In this document: positions 31,692-38,545 of the stretch, one piece after another
Layout of the letters: every line of letters begins with the position of its first letter
Position numbering within the stretch: the stretch's first letter is position 1
Origin: Myxococcaceae bacterium
GTDB lineage: Bacteria > Myxococcota > Myxococcia > Myxococcales > Myxococcaceae
Length of the DNA stretch: 42,022 nt
Assembly: GCA_019694595.1 (NCBI GenBank)
Contig: JAIBBQ010000033.1
Coordinates: forward strand, 1 to 42,022
Direction of reading: 5' to 3'
Notes under the pieces: model-generated
The model's input: the letters and a program-made list of their open reading frames with translations, nothing else
What the model was told of the DNA's origin: nothing
Database searches by the model: none
Translations under genes and position numbers: made by a program

Positions 31692-32684
31692 GGGGAACCG
31701 GAGACGGGGCTCCGGAGGGCCGGACGGGACGGCACGGGGGGGGAAGGGCCCCGGCGAGTCGGTCAGCTCGCGGACCTCGGCGCGCAGCGCCGCGTGACGG
31801 CGACGGAGGAGCAGCACCACCGCGAAGAGCAGCGTCGCGAGCGGCGCCATCGGCACCGTGCTGCAGCCCACCGACGGGTTGCCGTCGACGACTCCACCTT
31901 CGGGGGGCGACATCGGGTTGCCGCCGCCACTGCCCGACGGCGCACCACCGCCACTCGCCGAGGCCTGGCCACCACCACTCGAGGTGGGGGTACCGCCGCC
32001 AGCACTGCCGGTCTGCTCGCCGCCGCCACTGGAAGACGCCGCGCCGCCACCCGACGCGGCCACGCCACCGCCACTCGAGGACGCCCCGCCACCACCGGAG
32101 GACGCTGCGCCGCCGCCACTCGACGAGGCACCGCCGCCACCGCTCGCGCTGGAGCCGCCACCACCGCCGGCGCCGCCGCCCGCGCCACTCCCCGCGTCGG
32201 GCATCATGCCGCCGTCGGGCATCTGCACCCGGACGTCGGCGCACGAGTAGTAGTTCGACGCGCCGGGCAGGTTCCGCAGACACGCGCCGCCGTCGTAGGT
32301 GTTCAGCATCACCTGGATGAGCTGCACCGTGCAGTTCTGGCAGGTCATGCCGTCGGGCAACTTCGCCATCGCCGTGTACTGACGCGGCAAGGCGCCCTGG
32401 CCGTTGTGCTTCACCGTCGTGAGGGTGGTGAAGTTCTGGTCGTTCTGCTGCGACAGGCTGACGATGAAGCAGCCCGGGTGGTTGATGGTCTCCTCGAAGT
32501 CCACCTTCACCAGGTCGCCCACCAGGTAGACCGTGTTCGAGCTCGTCCGGGGGACGTTGCCGCACGGCCCGTTGGGGTCCTTCAGGGCATCGGAGTTGTT
32601 GCGTGGAACGGGGGCCTTGAGCCGCGCATGACCCCACCCCGCCCCTGCCAGGACCACTGCCATCATCACCACCAGTCGACGCAT
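30831..32684 (-). CDS. LPMO-like copper-site surface protein, in-frame with a CxxCH lipoprotein module
   Basis: A 617-residue open frame from ATG 32684. Signal peptide cleavage after Gly18 would expose His19 as mature residue 1 ('HARLKAPVPRNN'), as in lytic polysaccharide monooxygenases, where the N-terminal His and a second His bind copper. 'INHPGCFIVSL' supplies a likely second His69, and cysteines at 41 and 72 and a 'TCQNCTVQ' and 'YYSCADVRV' pattern complete an LPMO-like core (to about 160). A Gly/Ser linker (165-265) leads to a MYXO-CTERM-like tail ('VGCSTVPMAPLATLLFAV' and three Arg), about residues 270-298. The frame does not stop there. It continues through a G8 tract into a second module with its own lipobox (Leu-Leu-Thr-Ala-Cys) and a 'TTCGLCHRDE' haem-c motif. 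The upstream dehydrogenase gene ends 23 bases before this start. Copper oxidase chemistry on polysaccharides is inferred. Confidence 0.7.
   Translation of the reverse strand: MRRLVVMMAVVLAGAGWGHARLKAPVPRNNSDALKDPNGPCGNVPRTSSNTVYLVGDLVKVDFEETINHPGCFIVSLSQQNDQNFTTLTTVKHNGQGALPRQYTAMAKLPDGMTCQNCTVQLIQVMLNTYDGGACLRNLPGASNYYSCADVRVQMPDGGMMPDAGSGAGGGAGGGGGSSASGGGGASSSGGGAASSGGGGASSSGGGVAASGGGAASSSGGGEQTGSAGGGTPTSSGGGQASASGGGAPSGSGGGNPMSPPEGGVVDGNPSVGCSTVPMAPLATLLFAVVLLLRRRHAALRAEVRELTDSPGPFPPRAVPSGPPEPRLRFPVNAPAPEPVLARPVLPAGDAAGAASPRLPRGLWPALVLLTACSPPELSPGRDAGADAGIDAGVDAGSLPLPDAGHQASAALRACAAFQSSPSPKTILDLTRRLAELPTPVTPACVVAATARPVSILATSSTESAQPAASKRSPRVFLLTTSLSLSVALDGVGKDLLELGEWVTPTRSLKGELALPLTSPPDERAALLRVEHPGIGTTCGLCHRDEGPHAGLDGGYDSVAFRPNPGLDVPLTALDAEHQACVTADDGSSRCELLHALFDLGPVRQGAFSKDVPLFIQ
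31736..31743. repeat. Eight-G homopolymer between the LPMO-like and CxxCH modules
   Basis: Eight consecutive Gs on the plus strand (eight Cs in coding sense) lie between the MYXO-CTERM-like tail and the second lipobox. One base more or fewer would change the downstream reading frame. Confidence 0.9.
31918..32190 (-). repeat. Gly/Ser/Ala-coding low-complexity tract of the LPMO-like protein
   Basis: A 270-base stretch of repeated Ser-Ser-Gly-Gly-Gly and Ala-Ser-Gly-Gly-Gly codons, the longest such linker in the window. It separates the copper-site domain from the sorting tail. Confidence 0.75.
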
Positions 32685-32707
32685 GGTGGATCTGCAGTGC
32701 AATTCCC

Positions 32708-33694
32708 TCACCGCGGCATCTGGACCACGAGGCGGCCCGTAAACCCGCCATCTCTCAGGCGCCAGAGCAGGTCCGGGCTCGCTTCCAGGGGAAAAGTCTC
32801 CACTGTCGAGAACACCCGACCGGTGTGTGCAAGCTCCAGAAGCTCTTGAAGGTCCGCCCGGGAGCCCAGGAAGCTCCCCTGCAACCTCAGGCCCTTGGCC
32901 ACCACCTCTGCCAAGGGGAGGTCCAGCCGGCCCGCCGGCGTCAGCGCCGCCAGCGCCACCGCCCCCGCCGGACGCACCGCCTTCACCGCCTGCACCGCGG
33001 CCTGCGACGACGGCGTGCACAGCACCGCGACGTCGACCGACAGCGGCGGCAGCGCCTCGAAGGCCTCCGCCCCCAGTGACGCCGCGAGCGCCCGCCGGGA
33101 AGGATCCGGATCCACCACCTTCACCTCGCGCGCCCCCAGCACCTTGCCCAGCTGCACCGCGAGGTGCCCCACCCCGCCACAGCCCCAGACGCCGAGCGAC
33201 ACCCCCGCCCCCACCCCGGCCGCTCGCAACGCGCCCAGCGCCGTCCACCCCGAGCCGGCGAGCACCGCCGCCTGCTCCGAGGCGAGCCCCGCCGGGAGCG
33301 CCACCAGCCGGCTCGCGAGGAAGACGCCGTGGGTCGCCAGACAGCCGTCGACGTGCAGCCCGGTGAGGCGCAGCTGCCCGCAGGCACGCTCGAGCCCCCG
33401 CTCGCACGGGCCGCAAGCGCCGCAGGCGAAGGCGAGCGGGGTGACGGCCACGCGGTCGCCCACCGAGAGCGTCACGCCCTCGCCCACCGCCTGCACCACG
33501 CCCGCGCCTTCCTGGCCGGGCACCAGCGGCAGGCGGGGCAGCGCGTCGAGCATCGCGGTGTTCCAGTCGCCGAAGCCCAGGCCGCAGGCCTCGAGCGCCA
33601 CCAGGGCCTCGCCTGGCCCGGGAACCGGCAGCGGGCGCTCCTGGAGGACCAGCGGCGTCTTGGCGGCGGTGAAGCAGGCAGCGAGCGAGGGCAC
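32708..33694 (-). CDS. Zinc-type medium-chain dehydrogenase lacking catalytic zinc ligands
   Basis: A 328-residue protein of the MDR alcohol-dehydrogenase family, started at the GTG at 33694; an upstream ATG at 33748 is possible but adds an unusual leader. The N-terminal GroES-like domain, the Rossmann motif 'GVWGCGGVGHLAVQLG' (about 168-183) and the structural-zinc loop with Cys91, 94, 97 and 105 are present. The three catalytic-zinc positions are not: the ligand Cys of the usual 'GxCHTD' is Gly40 ('GLGFGDWN'), the His of 'GHE' is Gln61 ('PGQEGAGVV'), and the Cys equivalent near 147 is Gly ('VLAGSGW'). It may work without zinc, like quinone-oxidoreductase relatives, or have lost activity. 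It lies 23 bases before the LPMO-like gene on the same strand, and 73 bases from the divergent RND gene. Confidence 0.85.
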   Translation of the reverse strand: MPSLAACFTAAKTPLVLQERPLPVPGPGEALVALEACGLGFGDWNTAMLDALPRLPLVPGQEGAGVVQAVGEGVTLSVGDRVAVTPLAFACGACGPCERGLERACGQLRLTGLHVDGCLATHGVFLASRLVALPAGLASEQAAVLAGSGWTALGALRAAGVGAGVSLGVWGCGGVGHLAVQLGKVLGAREVKVVDPDPSRRALAASLGAEAFEALPPLSVDVAVLCTPSSQAAVQAVKAVRPAGAVALAALTPAGRLDLPLAEVVAKGLRLQGSFLGSRADLQELLELAHTGRVFSTVETFPLEASPDLLWRLRDGGFTGRLVVQMPR

Positions 33695-33767
33695 GGGCCC
33701 ACCACTGTACTTGAAGGCCGATGATTTCCCGGCGGTGGCGCGGCGCATTCGCTATGCAGCGCGCGCC

Positions 33768-36380
33768 ATGAGCGACAAAGCAGCGTTCATCACCCGCGGC
33801 GCCGAAGCGTGGGCCCGCCTCATCGTCGGCAAGCCGGGCACGGTGCTCGCCGTGCTGCTCGCCCTGGGGGTCGCCAGCGGCTACCTCACCAGCCAGCTGC
33901 GCATCGAGTCGGATCAGCTCTCGCTCATCTCCCAGGAGCTGCCCGAGGTGAAGGAGGTCAAGCGCATCATCGACATGGTCGGTGGCGCCGGCTACCTGAT
34001 GCTCGGCCTGCGCGGCAACGACATGGCGACGCTCAAGAAGGTGAGCGACGACCTCGACGCGCGGCTCAAGGCGGCCAAGGGCCCCGACGGTCAGCCGTAC
34101 GTGCGCTTCATCACCTACAAGGTCCCGGTCGAGTTCATCCAGGAGAACATGGTCCTCTTCATCAAGACCGAGGACCTGGTCGAGGGGAAGAGGCGGATCA
34201 ACGCGTACATCAAGGATCAGCTGCGCCGGAACAACCCGTTCTTCATCGAGATCAAGAAGACCGAGCCGGTGAAGCTCGACCTGACCGACCTCATCGACAA
34301 GTACAGCCACGTCGGGAAGAAGGGCATCCGCGACGAGTACTACGTCAGCGACGACAAGAAGATGTTGCTGATGCTCATCAAGCCGATGTGGAACTCCACC
34401 GAGCTCCCGCGGACCAAGGAGCTCGTCGACGCGCTGGTGGGCGAGGCCAAGCTGGGCAGCCCCGCGCAGGGCCTCCTCGGTGAATCGAAGGCCTCGACCG
34501 GCGTGGAGCTCGTCGAGAACTACGACAAGAACGCCTACGGCGACGACAAGCGCGTCTATTTCGGCTTCACCGGCAGCTACAAGACAAGCCTCGACGACAG
34601 CTACGCGGTGCGCGACTCGGTGGACGACGTCTTCATCGTCGCCTTCGCCTTCATCACCATCATCACCATCGCCTTCTTCCGCAAGTGGGCGCCGACGGTG
34701 CTGGTCATCTCCGGCATGGCGCTGGGCACCCTGCTCACCATGGGCTTCGCCAAGGTGACGCTCAACGAGCTCAACATGATCACCTCCATCATCGGGGCGA
34801 TCTTGATGGGCTTCGGCATCGACTACGGCATCCACTTCATCTACCGCACGCGCATCGAGCTCGGCACGGGCAAGAAGTGGGACGACGCCATCATCGCCGC
34901 GATGGTGAACGCGGGCCGCCCGGCGTTCATCGCCGCGGTGGTGACCAGCGGCAGCTTCTTCGTGCTCCTGGTGTCGGGCTTCCGCGGCTTCTCGCAGTTC
35001 GGCTTCCTCGCCGGGTTCGGCACGCTGATCATCGGCTTCACGCTCTTCTCCTGGAGCCCCGCCATCCTCGCGCTGGTGGGCCGCAGGAACCCGGAAGGCG
35101 TCGCCCGGCTCATCGGGGTGATGACGCCGCCCGCGACCAACGACGGCTCGGGCCACGAGCGGCGCATCCAGAACCCCAGGCGGCTGTTGTGGGGCTCCAT
35201 CGCGCTGGTGGCGCTGGTGTGCGCGGCCTCGGTGCCGTGGAAGGACATCCCCTATCCGTCGACGGGCACGCCGAGCCTGGTGGACCGGTTCCTGGGCGGC
35301 GTGCACTTCAACTACAACACCCGCGCACTGGTGCCCGACGACTACTCGAGCATCCTGATGCAGGACGAGATCAACCAGCGGTTCCAGATCTCCTCCGACC
35401 CCATCGCCATTCACTGCCAGACGCTCGAGGAAGTGAAGGAAGTGCACGACGAGCTCACCCTGCACCCCGAGAAGTACCCGTCGGTGGACCAGGTGGTCGA
35501 CGTCTTCACCTTCACCCCGCCGCCCGAGGTCGCCGCCCGCAACGCCGCGGTGCTCGCGGAGTGGGACGAAGAGCTGAAGGACATCGACGTGGCCTCGCTG
35601 CCGCCCGAGGTGCAGGAGAAGGCCGCGCTCTTCAAGCGGATCCTCAAGAAGAAGCCGTACACCGTGGAGCAGGTGCCCGAGGTCTACGCCTCGCTCTTCA
35701 AGAGCCTGCCCACCACGCGCCCCGAGAACCAGGGCCTGCTGGTCTTCATCTACCCGGGCGTCGACCTGTGGGACGGCAAGAAGATGATGGACTTCGCCGA
35801 CCAGGTGCGGGTCATCAAGACGGCGAGCGGCCGCGAGTACCGCAGTGCCGGCCTCGCCATTCTCTTCGCCACGCTGGCGAAGATCGTCCTCTTCGACGGC
35901 AAGCTCACCGTGCTCCTGGCGACGCTGTGGATCCTGATCATGCACTACCTCGACTTCCGCAGCGTGAAGCTGGCGGCGGCGAGCGTGATTCCGCTGGGCG
36001 TGGGGCTGTGGATGATGCTCGGGCTCCTGTCGCTCACCGCGCACCGCCTCAACTTCTTCAACCTCGTCATCTTGCCCATCTTGCTGGGCTTCGGCGTCAG
36101 CCACGGCCTCTACCTGCTGCACCGCTTCCTCGAGGGCACCTCCCCCGTGGTGGCGCTGCGCAGCGTGGGCGCCGCGGTGGCGAGCTCGACGCTCACCGCC
36201 ATCGCCGGCTTCGGCGCGCTCTTCTTCGCCCAGCACAACGGCCTCAAGAGCATCGGCTACGTGGCGTGCCTCGGCCTGGCGACGACGCTCCTGGTGAGCT
36301 TCACCGTGCTGGCGGCGGTGCTGCAGCTCATTCACGACGGACGGGCGAAGAGCGAGCCCGGCCCCGCGAAGGGCCACTGA
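33768..36380 (+). CDS. RND-superfamily exporter (MMPL/HpnN-type)
   Basis: An 870-residue inner-membrane transporter starting at ATG 33768. One span near 22-45, then a large periplasmic loop (46-280), a five-span bundle at about 285-430 ('AFAFITIITIAFF', 'IIGAILMGFGIDYGIHFIY' with Asp in the fourth helix), a second periplasmic loop (480-700) and a second bundle to the C-terminus. The 12-helix two-repeat plan is that of RND proteins. Length and single-gene context fit the MMPL/hopanoid-exporter (HpnN) group rather than multidrug AcrB. In the second repeat the expected Asp of the fourth helix is replaced: 'GFGVSHGLYLLHR' has Ser-His where Asp-Tyr would be. No membrane-fusion partner or hopanoid gene is nearby, so the lipid substrate is unknown. 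Confidence 0.88.
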   Translation: MSDKAAFITRGAEAWARLIVGKPGTVLAVLLALGVASGYLTSQLRIESDQLSLISQELPEVKEVKRIIDMVGGAGYLMLGLRGNDMATLKKVSDDLDARLKAAKGPDGQPYVRFITYKVPVEFIQENMVLFIKTEDLVEGKRRINAYIKDQLRRNNPFFIEIKKTEPVKLDLTDLIDKYSHVGKKGIRDEYYVSDDKKMLLMLIKPMWNSTELPRTKELVDALVGEAKLGSPAQGLLGESKASTGVELVENYDKNAYGDDKRVYFGFTGSYKTSLDDSYAVRDSVDDVFIVAFAFITIITIAFFRKWAPTVLVISGMALGTLLTMGFAKVTLNELNMITSIIGAILMGFGIDYGIHFIYRTRIELGTGKKWDDAIIAAMVNAGRPAFIAAVVTSGSFFVLLVSGFRGFSQFGFLAGFGTLIIGFTLFSWSPAILALVGRRNPEGVARLIGVMTPPATNDGSGHERRIQNPRRLLWGSIALVALVCAASVPWKDIPYPSTGTPSLVDRFLGGVHFNYNTRALVPDDYSSILMQDEINQRFQISSDPIAIHCQTLEEVKEVHDELTLHPEKYPSVDQVVDVFTFTPPPEVAARNAAVLAEWDEELKDIDVASLPPEVQEKAALFKRILKKKPYTVEQVPEVYASLFKSLPTTRPENQGLLVFIYPGVDLWDGKKMMDFADQVRVIKTASGREYRSAGLAILFATLAKIVLFDGKLTVLLATLWILIMHYLDFRSVKLAAASVIPLGVGLWMMLGLLSLTAHRLNFFNLVILPILLGFGVSHGLYLLHRFLEGTSPVVALRSVGAAVASSTLTAIAGFGALFFAQHNGLKSIGYVACLGLATTLLVSFTVLAAVLQLIHDGRAKSEPGPAKGH

Positions 36381-36383
36381 CCG

Positions 36384-38408
36384 TCAGGGCAGGAACTCGA
36401 CCGCGTTCACCGTGAAGAGCGCGTTGGGCCCCGCGCGTCCGCGGGTGACGCGCACCGAGGTCGCCGACAGCCCCGAGCCTTCGGGCACGAAGCTCGCGGC
36501 GGCGACGCCCAGGTAGAAGTTGCCCGAGGTGTCGTCGCTCTCGCCGAGCGCCTGGCCGGCCGGGCCCTGCGAGCCCGAGAAGTAGAGCGTGCGGGTGACG
36601 TCGAAGCTCTGGGTCGCGGCCGAGGTGGTGAGGCTCTGTCCCACGAGCTGCACGGTCACGCTCTGGGTGCGCGCCTGGCCCTGGAAGTCGATGCGGTTGA
36701 AGGAGATGTTGGGCACCGAGAAGCCCGCGCAGGTGGCGCCCGCGGTGTTCACCCCGCGGGTGAAGGTCGCCGAGTTCTTGGTCACCGTCCCGGAGACGAC
36801 GCAGTCGCAGAGCTCGCCGGTGCCGTTGTTGTCGAGCGGCCGGTAGCTGTACAGCGCGATGGGCTCGTTCGCGTTCCCCAGCGCGTTGGCGGTGGTGGAG
36901 TGCGAGCCCACCGCGAGCGAGGCCGAGCCCTGCTTCACCGAGAGGCCGTTGATGCCCACCACCTGCACGTGCGCGCGGGTGGGGTTGGCGTTGAGACACC
37001 CCGAGAAGTTGAGGTCGAGCGTGCTCTGCCCCGTCTGGGTCACCGCCACGAAGTCGCCGGTGTCGATGAAGGGGCTGTCCTGGCTCGAGGAGACGAGCAC
37101 GAAGGACTCGGTGAGCAGCGAGTTGCGGCCGGGCACCGTCACCACGCCGTTGCCGCCGTCGCACTGGGCGTCGAAGCGGTCGACCTCGAAGCTGCGGTGC
37201 TCGGCGGTCTGCCAGCTCACCTTGGCGGCCGCGGGACCGGCGGCCTCGCGCTCGCAGTGCACGGTGGACGCGTTCGCGAGCTTGCAGCGCACGCCCGACT
37301 CGGCGCTCACCGCGCTGTCGGTCTCGGCCTGGAAGACGAGCAGCGTCTGGTCGAGGCGACCCTGCGGCGGGCTCACCGCGCAATCCACGCCGGTGCCCCC
37401 GTCGGGAATCACGCAGCTGCCGCGGCGCACCAGCGGCCGCACATCGAGGGACGCGGTGGTGCTGAGCGCGCTCGCCGTGGCCTTGAGCTCCACCGGGACG
37501 CCCGTGGCCCCGCGCACGAAGAGCCCCGCCTGCGAGCTGCCCGCGGCGATGGTCGCCTGGCCAGCCGGGTTCTGACAGAAGCTGTCCAGGTAGAGCCGGG
37601 GCGCGCCGCCGAAGGGCACCGGGCCCGCGTCGGCCGTCACCGTCACCACCGTCGCCGCGTTGGCGCGCGCAGGCTGACCGGCGTCGTCGCGCAGCGCCAC
37701 CCGGAAGAACTGGCAGTCGCCCGAGCGCACGAAGGCCGGGAGGTTGGTGAGCGCGAGCTCGTACGCGGGCTGGAACTGCGCGGTGACCGACGCCGACGCC
37801 TGCGCGAAGCCAGCCGCGGTCGCGGTGAACTGCGTCGTGCCGGCGTCGCGCGCCAGGGTGAAGAACAGCGCCCCACCGTCGGACTGGAAGGCGACCCGCC
37901 CCGCGTCCTGGGTGCACTGCACGTCGCTGAAGAAAGTGAAGGCGGGGCTGGAGCTCGACAGGTTCACCCACGCGCCCGCGTCGACGCTCGCCGGTCCGCC
38001 GTCGAAGAGGGTCCCCACCACGAAGCCGGGGCTGCACTGGTCGACCGTGAGCGCCTGCGGACCACTGAGCGTCAGCGCAGGCACGGCCGTCGTCGAGCCG
38101 CCCCCCGCGCCTCCACCGGAGCCCCCGCCCGCCTGACCTCCGCCGGCCGCGCCACCACCTGCTGCTCCGCCACCCGCCTGGCCACCGCCGGCCGCGCCAC
38201 CCGTACCGCCCGCGGAACCTCCGCCCGAACCGCCCTGGCCGCCGCCCGAGGCCGAACCCGAGACGCACTCCTGGGCCTGGCAGGTGAAACCGTCGGCGCA
38301 GTCGGCGTCGGTGGTGCAGGCGAAGCGGAACCCGCCGACCCCGGGCCCCGGGGCACAGCCGGACAGCGCGATTCCCCCGATGGCCACGGCGACGACGACG
38401 CCACGCAT
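36384..38408 (-). CDS. Large beta-rich lipoprotein with Gly-rich linker
   Basis: A 674-residue protein. Start at ATG 38408, eight bases after AAGG; a GTG at 38417 is possible. Lipobox Ala-Leu-Ser-Gly-Cys18, then a Cys module ('ACTTDADCADGFTCQAQEC') typical of myxobacterial lipoproteins and a Gly/Ala-rich linker (about 50-105). The remaining 570 residues are beta-rich with repeated Ig-like or invasin-like segments ('PALTLSGPQALTVDQC', 'TTQFTATAAGFAQASASVT', 'GVPVELKATASALSTTASL') and a C-terminal domain with 'SFDVTRTLYFSG'. No catalytic motif. It looks like a structural or adhesive surface protein. Its stop is three bases from the convergent RND gene stop. Confidence 0.75.
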   Translation of the reverse strand: MRGVVVAVAIGGIALSGCAPGPGVGGFRFACTTDADCADGFTCQAQECVSGSASGGGQGGSGGGSAGGTGGAAGGGQAGGGAAGGGAAGGGQAGGGSGGGAGGGSTTAVPALTLSGPQALTVDQCSPGFVVGTLFDGGPASVDAGAWVNLSSSSPAFTFFSDVQCTQDAGRVAFQSDGGALFFTLARDAGTTQFTATAAGFAQASASVTAQFQPAYELALTNLPAFVRSGDCQFFRVALRDDAGQPARANAATVVTVTADAGPVPFGGAPRLYLDSFCQNPAGQATIAAGSSQAGLFVRGATGVPVELKATASALSTTASLDVRPLVRRGSCVIPDGGTGVDCAVSPPQGRLDQTLLVFQAETDSAVSAESGVRCKLANASTVHCEREAAGPAAAKVSWQTAEHRSFEVDRFDAQCDGGNGVVTVPGRNSLLTESFVLVSSSQDSPFIDTGDFVAVTQTGQSTLDLNFSGCLNANPTRAHVQVVGINGLSVKQGSASLAVGSHSTTANALGNANEPIALYSYRPLDNNGTGELCDCVVSGTVTKNSATFTRGVNTAGATCAGFSVPNISFNRIDFQGQARTQSVTVQLVGQSLTTSAATQSFDVTRTLYFSGSQGPAGQALGESDDTSGNFYLGVAAASFVPEGSGLSATSVRVTRGRAGPNALFTVNAVEFLP
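38092..38240 (-). repeat. Gly/Ala-coding low-complexity tract
   Basis: Repeats of Gly-Gly-Gly-Ala and related codons form the linker after the lipobox of the large beta-rich lipoprotein. Confidence 0.7.
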
Positions 38409-38545
38409 CCGCAGCACCTTACGCCGATTGTCCTCGTGGCGCTCCCCGGCGGTCAGCCCGGCACGCGAGGTGCGGGCGGGCCTGGCCCGGGCTACGCTCC
38501 GCCACCTTCAAAGGCCGCCGACTTCGTTGATCCGATGGGTTCACC

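Noticed and set aside
31918-32190. Short-period repeats resembling a CRISPR array
   Set aside because: The repeats have a period of about 18 bases, lie in frame in a coding gene and translate to a Gly/Ser linker; there are no unique spacers and no cas genes.
32685-36377. Very long open frame on the minus strand opposite the RND exporter
   Set aside because: It reads Arg/His/Glu/Val-rich with no domain, signal or membrane pattern, and the plus-strand RND gene accounts for the sequence. It is a shadow caused by high GC; only the part from 32684 down is kept as a gene.
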